Shown: positions 53,301 through 60,255 of the stretch, in pieces | How the letters are laid out: each line of letters begins with the position of its first letter | How positions within the stretch are numbered: position 1 is the first letter of the stretch | NCBI RefSeq assembly: GCF_916619195.1 | Contig: NZ_CAKAKL010000002.1 | Span: 248,001-312,000, forward strand | DNA length: 64,000 nucleotides | Direction: 5' to 3' | From: Inquilinus sp. Marseille-Q2685 | Lineage (GTDB): Bacteria > Pseudomonadota > Alphaproteobacteria > DSM-16000 > Inquilinaceae | Translations under genes and position numbers: made by a program | Notes under the pieces: model-generated | Databases searched by the model: none | Told to the model about the DNA's origin: nothing | What the model saw: the letters and a program-made list of their open reading frames with translations, nothing else

Positions 53301-54701
53301 GGCGTCGAGCAACGCGGTCAGCGTGTCCGGCTCGACCGGCCGGTCGGTCCGGTTCCAGTCCACCAGGATCCGCTGCCGCTCCTCCGGGGCCAGGATGTCG
53401 ATCGCGCCGATGGCCTGGCCGGGATCGGCCAGCATCGCCTGCGCCAGGCGCAGCAGCTGCTCGCGGTGGCCGGCCAGCTCCTCGGCCGTGTACAGCGCCG
53501 AATTGGCGTCGAAGTCGATGCACAGGCCCTTGTCGTCGCCGCGGTCGTAGATGAACACGCCGAGATTGTTGGTCGACCCGTTCGACAGGTTCTGCGGCGT
53601 CATCGGCAGGCCGCCGAAGCGCAGGTCGTAGTCGAAGGGCTCGATGTTCACCAGCATGGTGAACAGCTGCTGGTTGTTCGGCAGCAGGTTCAGGTCGCGC
53701 CGCAGATCCTCGTAGCGGTACTGCTGGTGCCGCAGGCACTGGCGGACCTCGGTGCCGACCTGGCGGATCACGTCCTGCATGCTCAGGCCCGGATCCATCC
53801 GCAGCCGCAGCGGCACGGCATTGGCCAGCATCGACGGCGTGCGCCGCATCCGGGCGTTCGCCCGCGCGGTGACGGTCAGGCCGACGATCAGGTCCTCGGC
53901 CCCGGTCACGCGGTAGAGATAGGCGGTGGTCAGGGCGATCAGGACCTGCGGCAGGCTCGCGCCCGAGGACTGCGCCAGGGCGCGCAGCGACGCCACCAGC
54001 CCGGGCGCCATGAAGGACCGGTCGCGCAGCAGGCTGCCGGCCCCCGGGCGGCGGTGGGACAGCGTGATCGGCGACGGCGTGTCGGCGAAGCGCTCCATCC
54101 AGTATTCGCGGTCGCGCAGGAACCGGTTGGAGGCGCGATAGCCGGCCTCCTCCTCCAGGATCTCTGCCAGGCTGCCGAACGCGGTGGCGTCCGTCGGCGC
54201 GCGGCCTTCGATCAGCGCGGTGTACAGCTCCGCGACCCGGCGGGTGCACAGCCCGCCGGACAGGCCGTCCATCAGCAGGTGGTGGACGCGGTGGTACCAG
54301 ATGAAGGCATCGTCCGCGATCTTGAGGACGGCGGAGAACCACAGCTCGTCGCTCAGCGGGTTCAGCGGCCGGTCGTAATCCGCCTTCATCCAGCGGCCGG
54401 CGGCGTCCCGCGGGTCCGCCTCGGCGCTGAAATCGATGAAGGGGATGTCGCCCCCGTATTCGGGCCGGATCACCTGCCGCGGGCCATCATCGAACTCGAC
54501 GAAGCGGACGCGCAGCGCCTCGGCCTCCCGGGTCAGCTGCCACAGCGCCGCCTGCATCAGGCCGACATCGAGCGGTCCGTGGATCTCGATCGCCTCGGCC
54601 AGGTTGAACTCGATCTCGGGCATGAACTTCTGCGCCAGCCACATGCCGGTCTGGGCGGTCGTCAGGGGCAGCGAGACGCTGCCGAAATCGATGCTGTCCA
54701 T
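50361..54701 (-). CDS. single-module NRPS, C-A-T-reductase, predicted serine loading
   Basis: 1446 residues. Condensation domain ~10-450 with HHLLMDG at 140-146. Adenylation ~460-970 with VIYTSGSTGRPKGV, SSFDVSVWEFFWPL, HNLYGPTEAAVDVTYW and GKLDRKAL. Carrier domain ~985-1060 with DNFFELGGHSMLVAQL (phosphopantetheine Ser). Thioester reductase ~1085-1440 with VFLTGATGFVGSQILAAL and the catalytic YSQSKWVGD. Read against EntF, the specificity residues are D-V-W-H-F-S-L-V-D plus Lys, the serine code. With a C domain first and a reductase last, it should join an acyl group to serine and release it reductively as an aldehyde or alcohol. The C and A domains resemble EntF overall, but the thioesterase is replaced. 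Confidence 0.93.
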   Translation of the reverse strand: MDSIDFGSVSLPLTTAQTGMWLAQKFMPEIEFNLAEAIEIHGPLDVGLMQAALWQLTREAEALRVRFVEFDDGPRQVIRPEYGGDIPFIDFSAEADPRDAAGRWMKADYDRPLNPLSDELWFSAVLKIADDAFIWYHRVHHLLMDGLSGGLCTRRVAELYTALIEGRAPTDATAFGSLAEILEEEAGYRASNRFLRDREYWMERFADTPSPITLSHRRPGAGSLLRDRSFMAPGLVASLRALAQSSGASLPQVLIALTTAYLYRVTGAEDLIVGLTVTARANARMRRTPSMLANAVPLRLRMDPGLSMQDVIRQVGTEVRQCLRHQQYRYEDLRRDLNLLPNNQQLFTMLVNIEPFDYDLRFGGLPMTPQNLSNGSTNNLGVFIYDRGDDKGLCIDFDANSALYTAEELAGHREQLLRLAQAMLADPGQAIGAIDILAPEERQRILVDWNRTDRPVEPDTLTALLDAQAGRSPDATALVFEQDQLSYAELDVRANRLARLLAARGAGPERIVAVALPRSVELVVGLLAILKTGAAYLPIDPDYPLDRIAFMLGDARPVTVVTNRDFAWVVPDDADRLVLGAAETEAELTAADPTGLKAGGLEPLHPAYVIYTSGSTGRPKGVAVSHGAIVNRLRWMQGEYGLTADDRVLQKTPSSFDVSVWEFFWPLIQGATLVVARPGGHRDPAYLARLIRDERITTLHFVPSMLRAFLQEPEAAGCTGLRRVFCSGEALPEDLQTQFHKTLPVPLHNLYGPTEAAVDVTYWECRRDAEPGPVPLGRPIWNTQLYVLDPGLQPVPVGVNGELYLAGANLARGYINRSMLTAERFVANPYGPPGSRMYRTGDIARWRPDGTLDFLGRADHQVKLRGFRIELGEIEAALIRTPAVTQAAVIAREDRPGDQYLAAYVVLEAGAMLDPAALRQELGRHLPDYMVPATFTALDALPLTPSGKLDRKALPAPERQSAAGHVAPRTPTEATLAAIWAETFGLERVGVEDNFFELGGHSMLVAQLIGRVKATFAVDLPLAMVFEVSTIAGLAEKIDQALGDGLAAAALDLAADARLDDSIQPQAALPPVEFRQVFLTGATGFVGSQILAALLRDTDARIVCLVRAMSRGAARTRLRRTLAERQLAELWDDRRIEVLMGDMSEPDLGLDAAGIAVIRDECDAIFHCGAMIDFMQGYSALKASNVESVRTLIGWTASGRPKALHYVSTQSVIDPASGPVVVTEASALESWQGLVGGYSQSKWVGDTLVRQAQARGLPVSVYRLGTVTGDRLSAICNDRDMIWRVVRASAGLGAIPDIHLPMTPADDIADAMLRLARSDAPWGGVYHLVSQGTVHLRDMVPILQRLGLPIELLPVGAWLERAQLGRLDSRDHDLATVLSIFGEYDTSVTLPTLSFDATHARLAELGGTIPPVGPELIERYLRNLKIVDPVETAEAWTPEPTPVAAE

Positions 54702-54744
54702 GGCTCAACTCGCTCGCAGGATAATGGGGGCCGTCCGGCGGCCG

Positions 54745-54945
54745 TCACCGGCCGGCCAGCGATCTCGGCCGCAGATCGGTCCAATGGGTGTCGATATGGT
54801 CCTGGCAGGACGGGCGGGCGGCGTCGCGCAGCACCGCGGTCCAGCCGGCCGGGATCGGGATGAAGGCCGGCCACAGCGAATGCTGGCCCTCGTCGTTCAC
54901 CAGGACATGGAAACGGCCGTTCGGATCGTCGAAAACGCTGGTCAC
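54745..54945 (-). CDS. MbtH-family NRPS partner protein
   Basis: 66 residues from a GTG with GGGGAG 7 bases upstream. The MbtH signature is complete: FDDPNGRFHVLVNDEGQHSL, WPAFIPIPAGW, a late W in HWTDLRPRSL. MbtH proteins bind and activate the adenylation domain. It is the first gene of the operon, 43 bases before the NRPS. Confidence 0.93.
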   Translation of the reverse strand: MTSVFDDPNGRFHVLVNDEGQHSLWPAFIPIPAGWTAVLRDAARPSCQDHIDTHWTDLRPRSLAGR

Positions 54946-55183
54946 ATCCAGGCTCCCCTCTGCCGGCATGCGGCGGCGCGGCCGGCGCCAATTGCCGAAA
55001 GGACTCGGATCGAAATCCTCTGAGGTCCGGCGGTCTGGCCGACGGCTTCGGTCATGATCGCGATCCCCACGCCGCCTCGCTCCGCCGTGCCGGTCTGGCG
55101 CACTATTGGCGTGCGCGGGACCGGCAGTGCAGCCCAATAAGTCCTAACCGCGCGAAGCTTGGTTGGAATCGAAAGCTATCGGG

Positions 55184-55203
55184 AGCTGTATAGGTTTACA
55201 GGT
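55184..55203 (-). promoter_or_regulatory. lux box (AHL-LuxR binding site)
   Basis: On the minus strand the site is ACCTGT-N8-ACAGCT, a 20-bp dyad whose half-sites match the classical lux box (ACCTGT...ACAGGT) at 11 of 12 positions. It lies 5 bases beyond the luxR stop and about 240 bases upstream of mbtH, reading towards the NRPS operon. Confidence 0.75.
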
Positions 55204-55208
55204 TTTGC

Positions 55209-55940
55209 TCAGGCGCAGATGATGATGTCATGCATCATTCCTCTGGCGATCGCTTGTGACAGTGTTGCGACACCGAATTTCTGCTTCGCGTTCTCCGTGT
55301 GGAACACCACCGTGCGCCGGCTGATCCGCATGATCTCGGCGATGTCCGACGCACTCTTGCCCTTGGCCGCCCATTGCAGGCAGTCGATCTCTCGCGGCGT
55401 CAGCGCCGGCCGCGCCTGCGGTTCGGGCCGCTCGTCCTGACGCAGCCGCGCATGCAGATGCAGCGCCACCAGGTGCAGGGCGTGCTGGTGCCGGTCGACA
55501 TGGCGCTGGAAGTCCGGCTCGGTGCCGAACTCGGCCAGGGTCAGGCTGGATGCCCGGCCCTGGCGGTCGTGGATCGGGATGGTGACGCCGCGCCGGATGC
55601 CCGCCTCCGCCGCCTCGTCCAGGAAGGACTTCAGCCTGCGCGTGATCGGCTGCCGCAGCGATTTGAACGAATCGAGCGTCCAGGAGAACGGCAGCATGGT
55701 TCCGACCGCCCGCGCGATCACCGGGTCGATCCGGTCGTGGCGGCTCTCGACATAGCGCTCGGCCCACGCCGCGGGATAGGTCGTCAGCATCAGCGGCATG
55801 CCGTCTTCCTCCGACGGGAAGCTGACATAGGCGAAGTGCCTCAGCCCATAGCCCCTGATCGTCTGCTCCAGCAGGTCCCCGATCGCCTGCCGGCTGCAGC
55901 TCGCCAGATGTAAGATGAAATTCTGAAAAATTTGATCCAT
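55209..55940 (-). CDS. LuxR-family quorum-sensing regulator (no luxI nearby)
   Basis: 243 residues. The N-terminal autoinducer domain keeps the AHL-contact pattern: YPAAWAERYVESRHDRIDPV (Trp, Tyr and Asp at the canonical spacing), then MLPFSWTLDS (second Trp). The C-terminal HTH is LTPREIDCLQWAAKGKSASD, IAEIMRISRRTVVFHTENAK. A Shine-Dalgarno GAGGGG precedes the ATG. No acyl-homoserine-lactone synthase is in the window, so it is a solo or pairs with a distant luxI. It is expected to act at the lux box immediately downstream. Confidence 0.92.
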   Translation of the reverse strand: MDQIFQNFILHLASCSRQAIGDLLEQTIRGYGLRHFAYVSFPSEEDGMPLMLTTYPAAWAERYVESRHDRIDPVIARAVGTMLPFSWTLDSFKSLRQPITRRLKSFLDEAAEAGIRRGVTIPIHDRQGRASSLTLAEFGTEPDFQRHVDRHQHALHLVALHLHARLRQDERPEPQARPALTPREIDCLQWAAKGKSASDIAEIMRISRRTVVFHTENAKQKFGVATLSQAIARGMMHDIIICA

Positions 55941-56447
55941 TTGCCCCTCACCGCATCGTACTTTACCTGGGGGTTCCCCCTTTCTTGAAAATTTTATTGG
56001 TTATTTCTAAGTTTTTCCGCATCTCGTTACAGTCTTGGCGGCTGGGCGCATGGTATTTCTATTCGGCCGGCGCCGCAAAGAAGATTCGCATAAGGCCGTA
56101 TGGGGCGCCAGCCTGCGGCAAGCCGCCGCGGCCCCGGCCTGTTGCCAGATCGCGTCCGGGTCGCGGCACGACGCCGGCCGGGGACGCCGAGGACTCGGTC
56201 GGCACATTCGGAATCCCAGTCAATCTGCATAACATAGCAGGTATACTTGTCCATTCGGAGTGATAGGAATGCGGTCTGGCGGCCGATTTCTGAAAATCGG
56301 CCGATCCGCTGTCAGTCAGGATGCGGTTTCTTTGGATAGGTCCTTTCTATCCTAGGAGAACAATCTCTCCTGTGTCCGGTTCCTTTGGTCGGGTCCGGAT
56401 GGCGGCGGCAACCCAATGCAGATCCTTCCTTCACACAGGAGACGTTC
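55941..56447. promoter_or_regulatory. intergenic region between luxR and the Gly/Val-rich gene
   Basis: 507 bases, AT-rich at both ends. It includes GGGGGTTCCCCC at 55969-55980 just upstream of luxR, a perfect 9-bp hairpin GGCCGATTT/AAATCGGCC (56281-56302), and two small hairpins in the leader of the next gene (GGATAG/CTATCC at 56334-56352 and AGGAGA/TCTCCT at 56354-56371). A 56050 frame of 60 residues has no ribosome site. I see no gene. Confidence 0.45.
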
Positions 56448-56804
56448 ATGAGCGGCATTCTTGATCTGACCGGTCTTCTCGGCGGCCTGCTGCACGATGT
56501 CGGCGAGGTCGTCGGCGGCGCGGTCGCCGGCGTCGGCAGTACGGTCGGCACGGCGGTGGGCGAGACCGGCGAGATCGTCGGCGGCGGGGGGGGCGATGTC
56601 GGCGCGGTCGGCGGCGACGCGCTGGGCGGTGTGGTCGGCGGCGCCACCTCGGCCGTCGGCTCGGTGCTCGAGGGCACCCAGTCGGCCGTGGGCGACGTGG
56701 TCGGCGGCGTGGGCGAAGCGGTCGGCCATGTGGCGGACGGCGTCGGCGACGCGCTGGGCAGCGTGCTCGGCGGTCTGTTCGGGCACATCGACTTCAATCT
56801 CTGA
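56448..56804 (+). CDS. Gly/Val/Ala-rich low-complexity protein
   Basis: 118 residues from the ATG at 56448 with AGGAGA 7 bases upstream. It starts MSGILDLTGLLGGLLHDVGE and continues as irregular repeats of V-G-x2-V-G-G with spaced Asp/Glu, ending LGGLFGHIDFNL. There is no signal peptide, no Cys, no Arg or Lys. The composition suggests a glycine-zipper or membrane-active, self-associating protein. Its stop codon overlaps repeat copy 2. Divergent from luxR. No family recognised. Confidence 0.65.
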   Translation: MSGILDLTGLLGGLLHDVGEVVGGAVAGVGSTVGTAVGETGEIVGGGGGDVGAVGGDALGGVVGGATSAVGSVLEGTQSAVGDVVGGVGEAVGHVADGVGDALGSVLGGLFGHIDFNL

Positions 56805-56946
56805 GAGACTGTTTGGAAATGCGCTGGCGTGAGTCGGCTGGCGGTGGTTTCGAGAACCGGAGCGCAGCGGACATAGGTCCGTGAGCACCGGAAGCGCAGA
56901 AACCGCCGCCAGACGGCCGCGCCAGTAGCATTTCCAGACGGTCTCT
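56804..56946. repeat. structured intergenic repeat, copy 2
   Basis: Same architecture as copy 1: outer arms AGAGACTGTTTGGAAATGC / GCATTTCCAGACGGTCTCT with wobble pairs, then CTGGCG/CGCCAG, the 14-bp GGTTTC/GAAACC stem (all paired here) and CGGAC-ATAG-GTCCG. It also begins on the A of a TGA stop and is flanked by CTGAG on both sides. Confidence 0.85.
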
Positions 56947-57000
56947 GAGTCCGAGTCCCCGGGCCGGGGCAGGCTGGTCCTGTCCCGGCCTTCCGGCCTC

Positions 57001-57582
57001 TCAGCGGAACGGCCGGCTGAGGAAGGGCGACCCGGCCAGGCCGAAGCGCCAGGGCGTCTCGGCGCCCCGGGTGATGCCGATGCGCGGCCCGGCCACGACC
57101 GGCACCGTGTCGGCCCGCGGCAGCAGGCGGAAGGGCGGCGCGTCCAGCGCCAGCCCGTCCATCGCCCCGGTGATGCCCAGCGCCTGGGTCAGCCGTCCGG
57201 GCCCGGCGCAGAGCCGGCGCAGATCGTCCAGCCCGCGCCGCGCCCGCATCGCCTCGATCCCGGCGGTCGGCGCCAGGGCGCGGATCAGCACGGCGCTGCC
57301 CGGCCGCGCGGCGTCGCACACCAGGTTCAGGCACCAGTGCAGCCCGTAGGAGCGGTAGACATAGGCGTGGCCGACCGGCCCGAACATCGCGGCGTTGCGC
57401 GGGTTCGGCCCGGCGAAGCTGTGCGAGGCCGGGTCCGTCCGGTCATAGGCCTCGGTCTCGACCACCACGCCGCCGACGCCGTCGACCAGCAGGGTCGCGC
57501 CGATCAGGGTCCGGGCGACGCCCGGCGCGTCCGCAGCGAAGGCAGTGCGATCGAGGGGAACGGGGGCGGGCGTGTCGGGCAT
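57001..57582 (-). CDS. 3-methyladenine DNA glycosylase (AAG/MPG family)
   Basis: 193 residues: [20 protein letters not shown] then [20 protein letters not shown] (the catalytic Glu region), [40 protein letters not shown] and [15 protein letters not shown]. It excises alkylated purines. Single gene. Confidence 0.93.
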   Translation of the reverse strand: MPDTPAPVPLDRTAFAADAPGVARTLIGATLLVDGVGGVVVETEAYDRTDPASHSFAGPNPRNAAMFGPVGHAYVYRSYGLHWCLNLVCDAARPGSAVLIRALAPTAGIEAMRARRGLDDLRRLCAGPGRLTQALGITGAMDGLALDAPPFRLLPRADTVPVVAGPRIGITRGAETPWRFGLAGSPFLSRPFR

Positions 57583-57703
57583 CTGGCCTCTCTCCGCGAC
57601 CGCGGCTTCGGGCGCAAGCGGAATCCGCCGGCTTGGCGGAAGCCGGATGGCTGCTCTATGGTCGGGCCTTTCCGAGCCAGGTGACCCGATGGACCAGCAA
57701 GCA

Positions 57704-57971
57704 AGCCTGCATTTCCCACCCCCCTTGCGCCCTGCGCCGGTTCAACATGCCGACAGGGCAGGAGGACGGCGCAGCGCGATGTGGTACATCGCGCAAGCCG
57801 TTCGACGCGCCATGTCGGCATGTTCAACCGGCCCGGAGGGTCGTCTTGCGGCGGCCGCCTGCGGGCGCGGGCCGCTCGACCGTATGGTCCGATACGCTCT
57901 TCGCGGCCCGCGCCCTCATTCGACTCACCGCAAGACGACGCAGGACGTAAGGGGGGTGGGAAATGCAGGCT
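57704..57971. mobile_element. 268-bp foldback (MITE-like) element inserted at the start of the chorismate mutase gene
   Basis: Terminal inverted arms of 33 bp (57704-57736 and 57939-57971; AGCCTGCATTTCCCACCC at the left end) match at 31 positions. Between them are two long hairpins: CCGGTTCAACATGCCGACA (57737-57755) with 57813-57831, and GTCGTCTTGCGG (57840) with CCGCAAGACGAC (57928-57939), which has GC-rich inner stems. No ORF of its own. It sits between codons of the original gene. Confidence 0.8.
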
Positions 57972-58268
57972 GAGCCCGCCATCCCGCCCGAGCTGGCGGA
58001 GCTGCGCAGCAGCATCGACAACATCGACGCGGCCCTCGTCCATCTCCTGGCCGAGCGCTTCAAATGCACCCAGAAGGTCGGGCGCCTGAAGGCGACGGTC
58101 GGGCTGCCGCCGGCCGATCCGGGCCGCGAGGCGGCGCAGATCGCGCGGCTGCGCCGGCTGGCCGAGGACTCGCATCTCGACCCCGACTTCGCCGAAAAGT
58201 TCCTGGCCTTCATCGTCGCCGAGGTGATCCGCCACCACGAAGCCATCCGCGACGGTGCCCGGGGTTGA
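57963..58268 (+). CDS. chorismate mutase (AroQ type), 5' end remodelled
   Basis: 101 residues: ELAELRSSIDNIDAALVHLL, AERFKCTQKVGRLKA and the helix-3 RLRRLAEDSHLDPDFAEKFL, AFIVAEVIRHHE, the AroQ three-helix fold that converts chorismate to prephenate. The annotated ATG lies inside the right arm of the foldback element. Removing the element joins ATG GAC CAG CAA GCA (57689, with a good AGGTGA ribosome site) in frame to GAG CCC GCC, so the original protein began MDQQAEPAIPPELAELR. Confidence 0.88.
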   Translation: MQAEPAIPPELAELRSSIDNIDAALVHLLAERFKCTQKVGRLKATVGLPPADPGREAAQIARLRRLAEDSHLDPDFAEKFLAFIVAEVIRHHEAIRDGARG

Positions 58269-58280
58269 GCCCTGCGCAAC

Positions 58281-58426
58281 GACGTGCCGATTGAGAATGC
58301 GCTGGCGTGAGTCGGCTGGTGGTGGTTTCGAGAACCGGCGCGCAGCGGACGTTTGAGTCCGTGAGCACCGGAAGCGGAGAAACCGCCATCAGACGGCCGC
58401 GCCAGTAGCATTATCAACGGCACGTC
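58281..58426. repeat. structured intergenic repeat, copy 3
   Basis: Core as in copies 1 and 2 (CTGGCG/CGCCAG; 14-bp stem now CTGGTG.../...CATCAG). The outermost arms have a different sequence that still pairs: GACGTGCCG (58281) with CGGCACGTC (58418-58426). It lies between the convergent chorismate mutase and extensin-like genes, and its right arm contains the extensin stop codon. Confidence 0.8.
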
Positions 58427-59112
58427 CCGAACCAGCCGACGTCAAGATGCAGATGATCCCGGTGGACGGCGTTGTAGTCGGGTGACAGCACCACGTCGAA
58501 GATCCGGCAGGCCCGGTCGCGCAGGCGGTGAAGGAAGCGCGCCTCCGGTCCATCGCCGGCCCAGCCCTGCCGCACGGTGATCCGCCGCCCGTCGGCCAGG
58601 CGCACCGCGGCAAGGTCGATGGCGTCGGCGGTGGCGTGCCGGCTGCGCCGGCCCTCCGCCCGATGGTTGACGTTGCGGCAGGCATAGGTGCCGAGATGGT
58701 CGATGGCCGCCACCCTCTGGCCGAAGGCCTCCTGCGCCGCCGGCTGCAGCGCGTGCCGCTCGAACAGGGCGAAGGCGACGGCGAGGCGGCAGGAGGCGAC
58801 GAAGCCGCGGTCGAGGGCGACGCCGGCGCGTGAGACCGCGACCGCGTTCGAGAGGACGCAGCCGGGCGCCTCCTCCCGGTCGGGCACCGGGCGGGTGCTC
58901 AGCCCCGAGGTCGCCAGCACCGCCCGGCACAGATCCGGATCGGCCTTGACCCGCGCCAGCTTCAGGCCGGTCAGCAGATTGGGCGGATCGCGCAGGTCTA
59001 GCGGCGCCCAGGGATTCCAGGGGGCCGGCACGGCGATGTCGCCGCGCCACAGCAGGCCGGCGGCGAGGGCGGCGAGGAGCAGGACGGCGAGGACCAGGAT
59101 CCGGCGGCGCAT
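58414..59112 (-). CDS. extensin-like C-terminal domain protein
   Basis: 232 residues. N-terminal membrane anchor or signal (RRRILVLAVLLLAALAAGLL), then Cys-rich extensin-like domain: CRAVLATSGLSTRPVPDREE, CVLSNAVAVSRAGVALDRGF, YACRNVNHRAEGRRSRHATA (His/Ser cluster), DAIDLAAVRLADGRRITV and DYNAVHRDHLHLDVGWFG. The His-x-Asp pattern resembles peptidase M15-type zinc sites, so a periplasmic cell-wall role is likely. Confidence 0.88.
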   Translation of the reverse strand: MRRRILVLAVLLLAALAAGLLWRGDIAVPAPWNPWAPLDLRDPPNLLTGLKLARVKADPDLCRAVLATSGLSTRPVPDREEAPGCVLSNAVAVSRAGVALDRGFVASCRLAVAFALFERHALQPAAQEAFGQRVAAIDHLGTYACRNVNHRAEGRRSRHATADAIDLAAVRLADGRRITVRQGWAGDGPEARFLHRLRDRACRIFDVVLSPDYNAVHRDHLHLDVGWFGTCR

Positions 59113-59224
59113 CGCCGATCATATCGGTCCGGCCCGGCTTGCCGGCCAGACCCGGCCGACCCAGATCAGTGAAGGCCGCCATCCGACCCGGCCATCGCCC
59201 CCGGCCGTCTCCAAGGAGTTCCTC

Positions 59225-60082
59225 ATGCCCCCCCATCCCGCGATCCGGGCCGGCCGCGTCGCCGTCGTCACCGGCGCCGCCGGCGGCATCGGCCTCGCCG
59301 CCGCCAGACGCTTCGCCTCGATCGGCCTCAAGGTCGTGCTCGCCGATCTGCCGGGCGAGGCGCTCGACCGCGCCGCAAGCGAGGTGGCGGAGATCGCCGC
59401 CGGCGGCGCGCCGGACATCCGCGCCGTGCCGACCGACGTGTCGCAGCCGGAGGAGGTCGAGCGGCTGCGCGACGAGGCCTATGGCCGCTTCGGCGAGGTC
59501 GCGGTGCTGATGAACAACGCCGGCATCGGCCAGGGCGGGGGGCCGTGGGAGAATTACGACCGCTGGCGCCGGGTGCTCGACGTCAATCTCTACGGCGTGA
59601 TCCACGGCGTGCAGATCTTCGCCCCGGCGATGATCGCCCAGGGCGGCGACGGGCTGATCGTCAACACCGGCTCGAAGCAGGGCATCACCACCCCGCCGGG
59701 CGACACCGCCTACAACGTCTCCAAGGCCGGGGTGAAGGTGCTGACCGAGGGGCTGGCGCATGCGCTGCGCGAGACCGAGGGCTGCCGCATCACCGCCCAT
59801 CTGCTGATCCCGGGCTACACCTTCACGGGCATCACCGCCCGCGGCGCCACCGAGAAGCCGGCGGCGGCCTGGACCGCGGAGCAGGTGGTCGAGTTCATGC
59901 TCGACGGCCTCGGCCGCGGCGACTTCTACATTCTCTGCCCCGACAACGACGTCACCCGGGCGATGGACGAGAAGCGCATCCGCTGGGCGGCGGAGGACAT
60001 CATCCGCAACCGCCCGGCCCTGTCGCGCTGGCACCCGGACCACAAGGACGCGTTCGCCGCCTACATGGCGCGGCCGGACTGA
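59225..60082 (+). CDS. short-chain dehydrogenase/reductase
   Basis: 285 residues from the ATG at 59225 with AAGGAG upstream. Cofactor motif VVTGAAGGIGLAAARRFA, an Asp at the end of beta-2 (LADLPGEAL) favouring NAD, NNAG, the Ser region IVNTGSKQGITTPPGD and the catalytic YNVSK. The C-terminal extension RPALSRWHPDHKDAFAAYM is unusual but seen in some subfamilies. Substrate unknown. Confidence 0.88.
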   Translation: MPPHPAIRAGRVAVVTGAAGGIGLAAARRFASIGLKVVLADLPGEALDRAASEVAEIAAGGAPDIRAVPTDVSQPEEVERLRDEAYGRFGEVAVLMNNAGIGQGGGPWENYDRWRRVLDVNLYGVIHGVQIFAPAMIAQGGDGLIVNTGSKQGITTPPGDTAYNVSKAGVKVLTEGLAHALRETEGCRITAHLLIPGYTFTGITARGATEKPAAAWTAEQVVEFMLDGLGRGDFYILCPDNDVTRAMDEKRIRWAAEDIIRNRPALSRWHPDHKDAFAAYMARPD

Positions 60083-60171
60083 CCGCACCCTTCCGGGGCT
60101 CGTCCCTCACGGGGGGCTGGGGCGATCAGTTCTTCGAATTGCAGAAAATTTTATGAGATTTATTTGCCCGC

Positions 60172-60255
60172 TCAGGTAGGGGAAGAGCTTTGGTCTTGCA
60201 CCCGGAGGTAATCGGATATAAGACTTGAGTCCCAGTCTGGTTCCATTTCAGGCAT
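60172..60255 (-). CDS. possible small acidic peptide (27 aa)
   Basis: In an AT-rich pocket, GGAGG lies 8 bases before an ATG that opens MPEMEPDWDSSLISDYLRVQ then DQSSSPT-stop. A second overlapping frame from 60260 (MKCLKWNQTGTQVLYP..., 44 residues to 60126) uses the same ribosome site with poorer spacing. One of the two may be real. No homology known. Confidence 0.3.
   Translation of the reverse strand: MPEMEPDWDSSLISDYLRVQDQSSSPT

Noticed and set aside
49339-54342. A 1,667-codon minus-strand frame overlapping the NRPS and GT1 genes in another phase
   Set aside because: Gly/Arg/Pro-rich shadow of the real genes, without motifs.
47355-54863. A 2,502-codon open frame on the + strand opposite the NRPS and glycosyltransferase genes
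   Set aside because: It is a mirror of high-GC coding sequence: low-complexity Arg/Gly/Asp-rich product, no domain, no ribosome site, and every minus-strand gene beneath it has clear motifs.
55969-55980. GGGGGTTCCCCC upstream of luxR as a second lux box
   Set aside because: Only one half resembles ACCTG; the other half is a C-run. Kept only as an unexplained hairpin.
55985-56263. 92-residue frame between luxR and the Gly/Val-rich gene
   Set aside because: Non-ATG start, no ribosome site, composition changes abruptly midway.
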